A DNA stretch of 64,000 nucleotides. Origin: Physcia stellaris (taxonomy: Eukaryota > Ascomycota > Lecanoromycetes > Caliciales > Physciaceae). The stretch is taken from positions 682,001 to 746,000 of the forward strand of contig JABSSW010000004.1 of NCBI GenBank assembly GCA_018902385.1, read 5' to 3'. The translations under genes and the position numbers were made by a program. Positions within the stretch are counted from its first letter, which is position 1. Each line of letters starts with the position of its first letter. The notes beneath the pieces were generated by a model. It was not told the origin of the DNA. It did no database searches and saw only the letters and a list, made by a program, of their open reading frames with translations. Positions 23,923 to 34,262 of this stretch are shown piece by piece.

Positions 23923-26099
23923 GTCAATGCGAGTGTGATCATATCAGAAGTAATTAATTTTTGTCTCATTTAGAAACGCGCACGAGATTTACGACAGCGA
24001 ACGAATCAGCTCGACAAGAATGTCAATGATTTTATCGTCATGTCTATTTTATTTCAGATTCTTGATATGCTTTTGCTCAATCATCTATTGATCAGACTCG
24101 AGAATTCGCGCACTATCAGTATTATTATATTATATTCATCGACGATCACGTCTGATGCACAATCGAGAACAGAACGAGATCATTTCGAGAAACTAGTTTC
24201 TCGTTGTCAAAAGTCGATCGAATTCTTTATTTTTTTTTGAAGATCACTCGAGCACGGAATACTTTTCTCAGCTGAAGATTTTTTGTAGAACAAAGTTTTT
24301 TGATTTGATTTTTGCATCGCTGCTTGAATCGCATCGAAATGACTTGAAAAGTCATTATAATCGTGATTTTCGCATTTAGCAGACTCGAATTGATCGAGAC
24401 GTTTGCAGAGATCGTCGCAAAACGTCAAACTGACGATTGTTTTTGAATTTTCTCTTTCAGTGATTTTTGATTCGCATGTCGTGTTTGCTGAGATTTCGAT
24501 GATACTATGATTTAAAATAGAATTTATTGCTTTGTTCTTGGCATCGATTTTCACGTGAACGATTTAGTCGAATCGAACTGTTATGACATAAATGTTTTCA
24601 AAAACATTTCAAGAATGCGTTTCGTCGACGCGATTGATCATTTGCTTTAACTTCTTGATTTCGTTTTCTTTTTTTTTTTTTGTGAAACTCTGCTTTCGAT
24701 CTTCGATAGAGATAAGTTGTCTGAACTAGCTACTCGATATGCGTCTCGCTCGAAGTCGTGTTCTCGTCATGAAATACTCGTACGAATACAACAAAGATTT
24801 TATACTGATTATAGATAATAGAATCGACTGATTTTTTCGACTCGATGTGCTCGAAACGATTTATGATGAAGAGATTTTGCATTGCAGAATGTCAAGATCG
24901 ATATATTCACGTTGATTTTGCAATAATTGTATTCAAGACAGTTTCACGAAATCGATTGATTCAGACGAACTTCTAGAAACATAGACGACTGTTCTTGTTC
25001 GAGAGTTATACTCGTACGAAGCATACGTCAATGATTTGAATTGACTGATGTTTGAGATCGCAATCTCGTGACTAGAAATTTGAGACGAAACTGCTCGAAA
25101 TTCAGCAAAGACATTATTTCGAATTGATTTTTCTGTTGTAACGTCATGCCAGGATTTTTTGCGACAACGCTTGATGATAATGTCAGCAGAACTCGTCGCG
25201 AAAAGCTCATTATTGTTTGTTGTTTATTGAGATTTTCACTATGCGATGTGAACTTGCTCGAATGTGATCAACTCGTTCAATTTTTGTTCGTCTTTTTGCA
25301 GAACAGCATGAGTCGAAACGTCGACGATACAGTGTATTTTGATTGAGTTTTCGTTAATTTTATCGAACGGAAATTTTCTATCGCCGTTTGATTTTGAATG
25401 ACATTGTATTCATGCAATTCTGCAGTGACGTGCTCTTGTTGAAATCGTCACGTGATTTTTTGACAAAGAGATTTTGCTATGCTTTTATTGAGATCATCGT
25501 TCGATCAATTCTCGATGTTTCTAAATTTCGATTTGGAAGCGAGACGATCGTAACGATCGCTCTTGAATTTTTCAAATACGACTTGAGTATAGAAGATTCG
25601 TTGTGCATGAGAATTTCGACAAACTGCGCAAGCTTTTTCAATCGTCTTAACGTTGTTGATTTGTAATTATTGCTATGAGCAGTCGAGAGTTTGAAATGAT
25701 TGACGTTTGTCGCTAGAGACGTCAACGAGATCGAATGATTGAAGTTTTTATGTAGATTTCGCATTCGCGTCGAGATGATTTGCTTTTGAAGTTTTGCGTT
25801 GAGATTTTTTTTTGTAGCTTTTCGAACTCGAGTTCGCTTTCTAAATTGAACAATGCGTGATAATATGACAGTACAATCAGTTTGAATTGCGATACTCAGC
25901 TGTATTGTAGATTTTTCGTTTTCGATTTGCTTTTCGTTCAGATTCTTGTAAAATTGAATTCTCGTTCAGATCGAATGTCGAGGACGTAGCACGTTCAGTC
26001 GTTGAATGATTTGACTGCTAGATCGCTAGACTGCTAAACTGCTAGACTGATAGCTATACACGAGTGATGCTAATTTGATGATTATGATAGTTATTAGAA

Positions 26100-26390
26100 T
26101 GTAAGATTCAAGAGATGTGGCATCAGAGATGTATAGCAGAGACGATTGTATGACTAGATTAATAATTGCAAAGCTAATTATCTTACAGATCTTTGCTTAT
26201 ATAGTCAATTAATTTGCTCAATCGTACACATACTCCGAATCATATTCGAAAATATGAGTTTATTGTATTGAATCGAAAATCTGTTGTTGATTTGATCAAA
26301 TTGATCTTCTCGATGATCGAACTGCTTGATATAATTTTATCGAAATTCGATTCGCAGTGTTTCGATGATCTGAACTCTGAATGTCTTACA
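26100..26390 (+). repeat. Right LTR of the nested element (291 bp)
   Basis: Starts TGTAAGATTC and ends TGTCTTACA, followed by the ACAAT duplication and the resuming LINE sequence. Confidence 0.9.
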
Positions 26391-26870
26391 ACAATTTCGA
26401 ACGATTAAAATTGATTTGAAAACGTTTTTGTACAATAAAAAAACAATCGAAAATTTCTCGTGCTCGTGTAAACGTGACAAACAAACGATCAAATATGTGT
26501 TTTTCGAATGCAACAAATTGAAAAAATTTCGGAAAAAATTTTGAATCGACGAAATTCGAAAAACAAAATGAAAAAAGTTGAAATTGACGAACGTGTTGAT
26601 CAACTCGATTAATTTGAAAAAAACGACAACGTTAATAGAAAAATCAAAATTCATTGATTATTTAAAAATTTCATTCGAAAACGACGAGAAATAGCGAATG
26701 CGAAAAAAATGCACTAAAATGAAAAATTTCACACGAAAAGAAAGTTAGAAAAAATCATGAAAATAATGATGTTTGAAGTGATTTGCTCGAGCAAAAAAAC
26801 AAAACATCAAAAAATAAAAAAGTTTGTATAAAGTCAAAAATTTTCTAGAGGTGATTGGTTCGATTAGTTT
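26391..26870 (+). mobile_element. Decayed Tad1-like LINE, right part (ORF2 C-terminus and 3' end)
   Basis: After the nested element the A-rich LINE texture resumes. Near 26461 the sequence encodes CSCKRDKQTIKYVFFEC, matching the cysteine-rich region found at the end of fungal LINE ORF2 proteins, followed by FRKKF and basic segments. A-rich sequence fades out between about 26800 and 26900. The 3' boundary and any poly-A or short-repeat tail are unclear. Together with 16600-22048 it forms one element interrupted by the LTR insertion. Confidence 0.8.
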
Positions 26871-26899
26871 TAGTCGCATAACGAATTCCAGACGAGATC

Positions 26900-28499
26900 G
26901 ATTCGAGTGCTTAATGAACTAATCAATCAATGAGGACGACACTGAGGACCAGATTCTTCAATGAACCTTTCCCAATATACATATACAACAAAAAAGCTGT
27001 AGACTAACCGGTCTCTGCGTTGGAGACAGCTGTCCAATCCCAAAACATACCCAAGGTAGCGTCCAGTGCCCCTTTCTCAGCGAACGCCCGACCCCCTTTC
27101 TTTGCATGATCGAGAAACATTCTGCCTTTTTCCCCTCACGCAGTATCTTCCGTCTTGTTTCCAGCTCTCCTGCAATTTTGCGCTTCTGTGGTTCAGGTGT
27201 AGGAGGCGTGATAGGCGAAACAGACTATGCTTTAGGTGGAGGAGGCGTACGAGGCGAGATAGACGGAGCGGGCGGGAGACGTAAGGAGCGAAGAATGCGG
27301 AGCGACCCGTCCCACCACTGGGAATTTAAATGGTGGTAGGAGATGGGCGACAGGTTTAACTAGGCGGGTTTTGCGCCAGTAGCAGTTTGAATGCGCAGTC
27401 TGTTGGCAGGAAAGGAGGGCACGGAGAGAGGGTGTTAGATCTTTTCAATGACTCCGGTGGGGGCGGCAGGATCATATCTAGGGCCAAATAGCCTAGGCGA
27501 GGAGCGGTGTCTAGGATGCAGTCGGAGAGGGTTAGTCAACAGGTGGGTGAGGGATGGTCGGGGCTTACGTTGGCGGTGTCCTTATGCCGCGCGCTCAGCC
27601 TCCTTGCTTACTTCGGCCATACGTTTGATCTCCTCCCTGGAGGAACTTTAGGTCTGCCATTCGTCGGGCGATGATGTGCCGGGCGAGATCACACTGAGGC
27701 ATGCTGTCGTCCATGGCAGCTGCGGTAATGATAGGGCTGGTAACGGCGCACGTGAGGTCGTTGAGGTGCAAGTCCATGACATCGTTTGGTGAGAGCTATA
27801 GGAATATTACGATTGACCATCTTGAACGTGGGGTTAGGTGACTTATAGTTAATGTAGAGAAGACGGTGATTATCTGACAGGTGAGTGGTCGTCCAGCGTG
27901 TATATATGAAAGATCTTCATCAGGAAGAGAAAATGATGAACTAACACCAAGACATCCAATATGACAAGACACGTGGCCGTGGGTGGCCGTGGTAGGCGCA
28001 AAGCATACGAACACGGCATGAAGACGACATGGAGAACATCATTTTCTGATTCCATCCTAAGTCGGGTATTCGTAGATCTGTCCGTGTATCCTATGAAATA
28101 GCATCACTTACTACCAGAACCATGAGATAGAAACAAAGAGGAGTATATAGACATGCTGATGCTAGGATGTATCGTAGCTATGGCTGCTATCAGTGATAAG
28201 GTTCATCGTGTTCACGTAGTAGACACGATTCTCGCAGGAAAAGAAGAACAATTGGAAGTACCGCCGGGTGGATGTGTCAATGCGAGTGGACACCACCATG
28301 CCACCTTACTCCCAGCAATCGATATAAGACTGAAACAATGGGGAGAGCAGTATAAGTCCTCGAATCAAGAATCCACATTGAGGACTTCCACACCCGTACG
28401 CCATTTGCACTGGGGAATTTTTGATACCGCCGCCGCGTCCGAAACCGAAGGTCTGCTTACGCCAATAGCCTGAATTTACAGATGCTGCACGGAATATCT
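26900..28499. other. Gene-poor stretch with minus-strand coding-like fragments
   Basis: Normal base composition. On the minus strand, 27595-27774 encodes a 60-residue frame containing CDLARHIIARRMADLKFLQ, and about 27070-27220 encodes a basic, protein-like stretch (PQKRKIAGELETRRKILREG). An adjacent frame gives EEIKRMAEVSKEAERAA. I could not join these into one gene and recognise no family; they may be exons of a small intron-rich gene or a remnant. The right arm of the inverted repeat is at 27996-28124. The rest up to 28499 is presumably the SNX3 3' region. Confidence 0.35.
27996..28124 (-). repeat. Right arm of the inverted repeat bracketing the transposon block
   Basis: Reverse complement of this segment aligns with 16317-16459, with a 20-bp identical core (GACAGATCTACGAATACCCG) and several indels elsewhere. 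Normal base composition, unlike the DNA between the arms. Confidence 0.7.
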
Positions 28500-29056
28500 C
28501 TACCATGAATTTCGATCCCAATTCGGATCTACTTTTGATTAGCCGATTCGGGTCGAATTATCGCCTCGCTCACCTTGAACAAAACTGGCGAGCACCTTAC
28601 TCCCCGTCTGTAGTAGCGGATGGCCGACAACGATCTGTAGGAACCGCTGCAGGCCTTCCCTCCTATGTTCGATCACATCGTCACTAAAGCGGTTCGTGAA
28701 CACTTTGCCTGGCAGTGGCGGTATCGTGACCCTTGCGCTTTCCCGTTCTAGTATGTCGCGAAAGTACTCAAAGTCCGAGTAGCGGCGCCTGACAGTGCTA
28801 TGCTTGAGCTTGAACGCGGGAATGTTGGTGCGGCATATTATTTCGTAGTCCGTGTACATGTTCCGGGAAGTGCCATGGGTTTGAGGGTTTTTGACCTGGT
28901 GGAGAGAGCGGAGAGTTAGTCTGGAGCGTGCTGTGGGACTAGGCATTTGTCAAAGGAGTGATGGCGGATGAGGCTGACCTCTATCTCGAGGAAGTTTTCT
29001 GGAGGACCGTATATCTCTTCAAAGCTCTGCTGTCGTGCATCGGGCATGGCCTGCAT
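28500..29056 (-). CDS. SNX3: Sorting nexin 3 (Grd19-type PX protein)
   Basis: PI3P-binding sorting nexin that helps retromer retrieve cargo from endosomes to the Golgi. Three exons: 28979-29056, 28574-28895 and 28500-28528, in phase, 142 aa, the usual size of the SNX3/Grd19 family. The PX domain fills residues ~28-135: [15 protein letters not shown], the phosphoinositide-binding RRYSDFEYF, the PPLPGK loop and [17 protein letters not shown]. The last exon adds only DPNWDRNSW, the conserved fungal C-terminus. The start [19 protein letters not shown] is the family N-terminus; no earlier ATG in frame is needed. The first intron is 83 nt. It is transcribed in the same direction as the CPSF6-like gene upstream. 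Confidence 0.94.
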
Positions 29057-29555
29057 GGTGAAAGTGCAGGGCAGAGGTTGCCAAGCGATGGGGAAGGAGA
29101 CGAAGGAGTAAGTGGTGCTTCGTCGGATGGTCTTGGGTCAATCGGGGAATTGATCTGACTGGAAATTAGATGCTGGCGACAAAGATATGGGCGAGCAACA
29201 TGGTTTGAGGCAGTTGGAAAGTAGAGAGCGGTACGCGCCCCGAGGACAGCGGGGTCCCGGGGGGGAAGGCGCCGCGGGGTTCAGCAGACAAATATCCAAG
29301 GTACCTTACTTACACTAGAAGCGTTATATCTGGAAACTCTCTCATAGATCATATCGGCATGATTGCCTTGAGACTCGGTTGAAAACAAAAGATTTGCCAA
29401 GCCATCGATTGATCGACCTTCGCTATGTAGCACCGGCTCTTGCCCAAAGCCTTTCCCACCTTTGTTGTACATATCTTAAAAGGAAGCAACTCCCATTCAT
29501 TGCACAAATGCACCGAATCCATGTTCACTATCTCCAAGGCTGCTAATATATCACC
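29057..29555. other. Intergenic stretch between CPSF6-like gene and SNX3
   Basis: SNX3 promoter and 3' region of the CPSF6-like gene. A G/C-rich patch lies near 29230-29280. No gene seen. Confidence 0.4.
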
Positions 29556-31130
29556 CTACTCCTGCCTCGTGCGCTTTGCGCCGTGAGGGTTCCAGCTCGC
29601 GTCTGCTGCACCCATGCCTGGCTGCTGCTGGGGAAAGAAGGCAGGGTTGTAGTGTGCTTGGTTCCCCGGAAATCCTGCTTGACCTGAGATGGAGGTAACC
29701 GGTGTTAGTATGCTGTTCTGCTGAACATCTAAGGGCACGGCAGCGGTCGAGGACCCGCCAGGTAGATAGGAAAGACTGTAGGATGGAGGATTGCTAGTGG
29801 GGACTGCGGATACCGGGTATGATTGACCCATGACACCGAGGCATTTGGGTTCCCATTGATATAGGCTCCAAAGCCTGGAGAAGCAATAGCCGTACCTGGG
29901 TACGCATATTGTCCAGGCCCAGTCGCAAAGGGAGGAGGTTGAAAACTTTGCATACCTTGCATACCCGTACCGACCCCCATCTGAGGCATACCCATACCAA
30001 GACCCCCCATCTGATTCCCCATATTACCCATACCCATCCCACCCATGGGCATCGCCATCATCGCATTTGCACCCATTCCTCCTCTTGCCCCTCGCATGCC
30101 GACAGATCCTCCGCGCATGCCGCCCATCATGCCACCTCGGTTTTGGAACCCACCGTATGGCTGAGCACCTCCCAAGCCCTGGAACGCATTCATGGGAGTA
30201 CTTTGGAAGCCTCCAGTCATCGGTTGCTGGAAACCCCCTCGGTTGTAGCCGGTTGTGCCGCCCATACCTCCACCGCGATTATTATATCCCCCTCCACGAT
30301 TGCCTCGATATCCCCCTCCAGAGCTGTTAGAGTTATATCCTGAAGAATGTGAATTATTCCCTATACCTCGAAACCCGGAAGTCCGGTCATTGTTCGAACT
30401 TCGCATTGGGCCGTCTTTTGGCAATGTGCGGAAAGGATTCGTGAAGGGATTCGTGTAGCTGACTGTGAACTTTTTCGTGTACTGTTGGCCTTCGCCAAAA
30501 GATTCGATCTTTTGTTTCGCAGCTGTCGCTGCCTGCGGCGATTTGAAAAGGACATACGCTTGGCTGTGATGGGTCGAGCATAGGAATTAGCACGAGCTTC
30601 GGAGAATAAGCATGCGAGACATACCCTTTACTCTTGCCATTGACTTTGTGTTCGCTGAAAGTCATGTCTACGAGTTCGTCCTCGCATTCACTTTGATTGG
30701 CCCAGCCACGAATATCGTCGTCAGTTACCCACCAGTGTAGCTCAGAGATGAAGAGAGCTGGAGTTGCACCAGGCTCGACGAAGCGATCGTCGGCGCCGTC
30801 TTGACGTTTCAACCCTTGGGTTTGTGGGGCTTGTTTTGGTAGATGGACTGGGTTCTGCGCAGAGTCATCAGTGCTGGCTATCTTTTGTGCCTTGTCTTGC
30901 GGCTCTCCATTCTCCACTTTGATGTCTGGCTGGCCATCTGAGGCGTTGAGTGGTAGCCCCGTGGCTTGGTCCGAGGGTTCCGAAGTATGCGATGCCATAA
31001 CGTCTGTCTCTAATGGAAGTTCAATTGTGTTCTCGACCTTTACATCATGACTGTCAGGCTGGTCTTGCTGGTAGTCTTCGCCGCCATCGCCATAAATATC
31101 AATATCGAAGTTGTCTTCTTCAGCAACCAT
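29556..31130 (-). CDS. CPSF6-like RRM protein (cleavage factor Im large subunit type), with a frameshift
   Basis: RNA-binding protein of the pre-mRNA 3'-end processing family. Two exons: 30625-31130 and 29556-30563. The start MVAEEDNFDIDIYGD is typical of fungal orthologues (an ATG 39 nt further upstream is less likely). The RRM has RNP2 LFISELHWWVTDDDI and RNP1 KGQAYVLF, split by the intron. A long Gly/Met/Arg-rich segment (GGYRG, GMRGARGG) follows, then Pro/Gln-rich sequence ending NPHGAKRTRQE. The reading frame changes at a CCC run (29827-29829; GGG on the coding strand): one extra G would join SVSW to GQSYPVSAVPTS. Exon lengths sum to one base short of a multiple of three. Most likely a sequencing error, about 504 aa if repaired. 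Confidence 0.85.
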
Positions 31131-32241
31131 AGTGAAAGATGAAGGCAGATAACCGGTCTGCGGTGCCAATACTATATTTGCTTATGAACAAGACTGTCTC
31201 GTGGACTTTGTGGTAGAAGTACAGGTCTGCGTAGTGCCGCAAAACATATTAGCTCACAATGAGACAAGACATCCACGACCAAGCCACATCCTTGATGAAC
31301 TTGCCGTACAGTATTGTGCAAGATGCTTGAAGCAATCGCCGCCACTGCTAAGGAAAGACGAAGACGATGAACCCATAGGCGTACGTACATTCGAATGAAG
31401 CTCAACAACGTAGAAGACTTAGCATTGAAGACGCGGGGTGCGGTAAGAAAATGAACAGGTCTGCCTGCCGACAAGTGTAGTAGTGAAAGAAATCGATGGC
31501 AACAAAATCTCAAGCCTTGTACGTGACGCCCTCCGCTTAATCCAAGATTCCCGTAGACGAGATCATCAATGTGAACCGAAGAGGTAAGAGAGGGTAGATA
31601 AACCAAATCGCAAGCATCAGTGAGCTATCCCAGCACAGGTCATTAGCTTCAGGGCTTCTCGTAGCCTTGCGGGCGCGACGTCTTGGGAGCGTGGTAAGCC
31701 ACAGTGAAGGTACCCTCGAGGCGAAAAAGGAGCAGGAAAGGAGTGTTTGAAAGGAGTTATGGGTTTGTCGGGAAAGAACAGCAGATATGTCGCGATGGAC
31801 GTTGATGGTGAAGCTCTAGGTGAATATTTAGAAGGGACCCGGACACCCTCAATTCCTACGAGGTACTACCAGACTGGTAGTACCAGGACTCCGCAGATCC
31901 TGGCTTGACACTAGTCCGCTCTAGGAAAAGACAAACGTCGATTTTAGAGCTCAAAACTTATCCGTACTCGGTTGCCAAAAAGGTAACATCTCCTCAACTT
32001 ACCATCAATCGCAACCGCCCCTACCCGTACGGCATACCTCTTCGAGTGATATCAGTGATCATATCCGCTCCTTACAACCTACACTCACTTCAAAGAACAC
32101 TCTACAACAAAATCACTCCAACAATAGCCGCGCAGCTCCTCGTATTCTAGCGCAAACTGAAAGCAAGGATCAACTGCATAACAGCAACAAATTCATACCT
32201 GGAGGGATCTTCAGACTTCCTTTGCATTTTCGATTGCTAGC
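31131..32241. other. Divergent promoter region between CPSF6-like gene and SEC61G
   Basis: No supported gene; open frames here are short and unrelated to known families. It contains a perfect palindrome at 31862-31884 and serves as promoter for genes on both sides. Confidence 0.45.
31862..31884. promoter_or_regulatory. Perfect 23-bp palindrome in a divergent promoter
   Basis: GGTACTACCAG, one A, then CTGGTAGTACC: two 11-bp arms, exact inverted repeats. It lies about 360 bp before the SEC61 gamma start and 730 bp before the CPSF6-like start. Shape fits a dimeric transcription-factor site or a small hairpin; function is inferred only from form and place. Confidence 0.4.
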
Positions 32242-32649
32242 ATGTCCGACCAGTTGAAGGAAATTGCGGATATTCCAAAGGACTTTCTAAGAGATGGGAC
32301 CCAATTCATGAACAGGTGTACAAAGCGTCAGTAATTCACAGAATCACAACACGACACTTGTTGGGATACAAGCTGACGAGAGAATTGTGTCTAGCGGACA
32401 AACGCGAATTCATCAAGATCTCGCAAGCTGTTGGTGTTGGATTTGTGGTCATGGGTGCCATAGGCTACGTTGTGAAATTGAGTGAGTATGCACTCAGATA
32501 TACCCCGAACAGGTGTTCCAAAACGAGCTTGCTGTATATGTTACGGCCAGTTGCTGACTTTCATGAATACCTTGTGTTTCTCCGATGCTGACTTCAATCG
32601 CTATTTAGTACACATTCCCGTCAACAACATACTGGTTGGTGGAGCTTGA
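32242..32649 (+). CDS. SSS1: Protein transport protein SEC61 gamma subunit (Sss1)
   Basis: Single-pass tail-anchored subunit of the ER Sec61 translocon. Three exons: 32242-32326, 32395-32481, 32609-32649, in phase, 70 aa, exactly family size. The protein begins MSDQLKEIADIPKDFLRDGT, then NRCTKPDKREFIKISQAVG, a hydrophobic membrane segment GFVVMGAIGYVVKL, and the conserved ending IHIPVNNILVGG. The first donor is GTCAGT and splits the codon for Pro of CTKPD. The gene was found by splicing; no single open frame shows it. Neighbours give no functional hint. Confidence 0.96.
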
Positions 32650-34262
32650 TCACACACCGTTGGTAGACTTTAAACGAGGACTCCGATTGAGAAGGCTTCA
32701 TAAAACTTGTTCTTTGCATGAAAGCTACGTGTCCGACAGCAAGTTCTGGCCCCGCTTTCTAGTCAGTTGTGTGCATTCGCCCATTTCGCCGCTCCCGACA
32801 GAATGGTTTTGCGTGAGCATACTGCAACTCTGGTGTCCCAATACACATGGTTTCCGACAAACATTTTTCCGACAAACATTTACGGAGGAGAACAAGATCT
32901 CATGACGTAGCACTCGAGTTGCCCTCAGGAATTCTGTTTCTATTAGGCGGGTGGCAATTTCTGTTTATGTCCTTCCCATCAGTTGATGATATCATTCGAG
33001 GATGGTCCTAGTACATCCGTCGCTATGATATATTGGACTTTTCCTAGCCTGGCGTAATCTCTGTTGACATAGTGCTCACGTCTTGTCTTGATGACTGCCT
33101 CACAGGGGCCTAATGAGAGCCGATATGTACTTTAGTTATTTCTGAAGCTCGAGGGCATTACACAGCTCTTGAGCGAGCCACTGTCGACTAAGGGCAAGTC
33201 TTCCGGGTCTTGCCTCCTCAACTGACAAAGCGCTTCTCAATCAGTGTACCCCGTCATGCGTTCGCGAAGGATTTACGTCAATGATCTCGGTACTGATCAG
33301 CATCTCTACGTCGATGTGTCTTTTAGGTAAGAAGGATCATAACTCAGGACACTTTATGCCACATCCTCCCTACGCATTCAACGGTCGAAGTGGAAGATGC
33401 TCAGAATAATTCACTAAGCGATTTTAACACGAACCGCCGGACTCTTCACTCGACAACTGAAAATGTAGAATCTGGGATTCCACACAGAAGGTAATGGTAC
33501 AGATTTATTAGGACATACCCCTGGTCCTTTCGGCACTGAAAATATGACGAAGATAGTCCCGAGTCCCTTTCACCTTGGAAGATCGGAGTGCATCCTTTAG
33601 CTGGAAAAACTGTTGTTGGATGAGCGTAGTTAGAGCGATTTGTACGCCCAGAACAAGCAATACTCTTTCGGCAGCTGGATTTGACATGTTTTGATGATCG
33701 TTGAGTCGCAGAGTAGATCCGATCCTTGTGCTACAGAAGGCCTTCCGACAACTGGCTAAAGCCTTTGACTCCGTTGTCCAAGAAGAGGAGTTGCTCCTTA
33801 TTCGACTGTCAATTTGAGGGGTTTTCAATAATAATATCGAATCGATACCTGACAATAATCCTTGGGTCCAATGCGTGAAGAGAATCAACGATTCGTCGTG
33901 TATGGACTACGGAGGTGGCTTCGTCAATGTCTTTGGCAATACCTTCTGATTTTGCCAGGGGCGAGTGAACCTAAGGTACCTTAAGAATCGAGTAGCCAAT
34001 CTGGGAATAGCTTGCCCGATAATAATCAAGCCTGCACGATTTCGCCGCAAATCAAAAAGCTCAGCCAAGGTACTCTAGAGTGGTACTGTAAAGTAGCAAA
34101 GCTGCTTTTATCAATGAATTATTTTCGAGGACTTCCTTATTCATCATACTTCGAGACACTCCCTCTGATCAACTGCACTAATATCCCACACCGATGATTT
34201 CGTCATGATATCAAACAAAATACATTCCTTCGACCTTGAGCTACCTTAGCTACTCAAATTTC
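32650..34262. other. Long intergenic stretch between SEC61G and RIM2
   Basis: A minus-strand ATG frame at 33508-33888 (126 codons; includes RVLLVLGVQIALTTLIQQQ and a basic C-terminus) is the only long frame. It could be a real small hypothetical gene, but I recognise no family and see no supporting exon structure. No RNA gene noticed. The last few hundred bases are the RIM2 promoter. Confidence 0.35.

Larger units (their letters stand above)
22049..26390. mobile_element. Nested LTR element (4,342 bp) inserted in the LINE
   Basis: Two 291-bp LTRs (22049-22339, 26100-26390) start TGTAA and end TTACA; the right one has perfect 7-bp terminal inverted repeats TGTAAGA/TCTTACA. ACAAT occurs at 22044-22048 and again at 26391-26395, a 5-bp target duplication, and the LINE continues on both sides. 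The 3.76-kb interior is T-rich on the plus strand, which, given the mutation bias seen in the LINE, suggests the sense strand is minus. I could not recognise gag, protease, RT or integrase on either strand; frames such as 24207-24554 (minus) are unassigned. It is either non-autonomous or mutated past recognition. A three-copy tandem repeat lies at 23658-23922. Confidence 0.88.

Noticed and set aside
24207-24554. Minus-strand frame of 115 codons in the nested LTR element as a gag gene
   Set aside because: No CCHC knuckle, protease or other retroelement signature; it may be a gag remnant but cannot be supported.
16600-26900. Centromere or CRISPR-like array as explanation for the AT-rich block
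   Set aside because: LINE domains in order, paired LTRs and target duplications explain the block; no spaced direct repeats are present.
29829-29931. Intron in the CPSF6-like gene to explain the frame change
   Set aside because: A GTACGG..CCGCAG intron would fit the phase but removes protein-like sequence (GFGAYINGNPNASVSW) and lacks a good branch site; a missing G is simpler.
29909-30343. Plus-strand open frame of 144 codons, His/Pro-rich
   Set aside because: Antisense shadow of the Gly/Met/Arg-rich part of the CPSF6-like gene.
33260-33490. Possible small plus-strand gene starting MRSRRIYVNDLG
   Set aside because: The only frame-keeping intron would be about 21 nt, too short for splicing, and no homologue is recognised.
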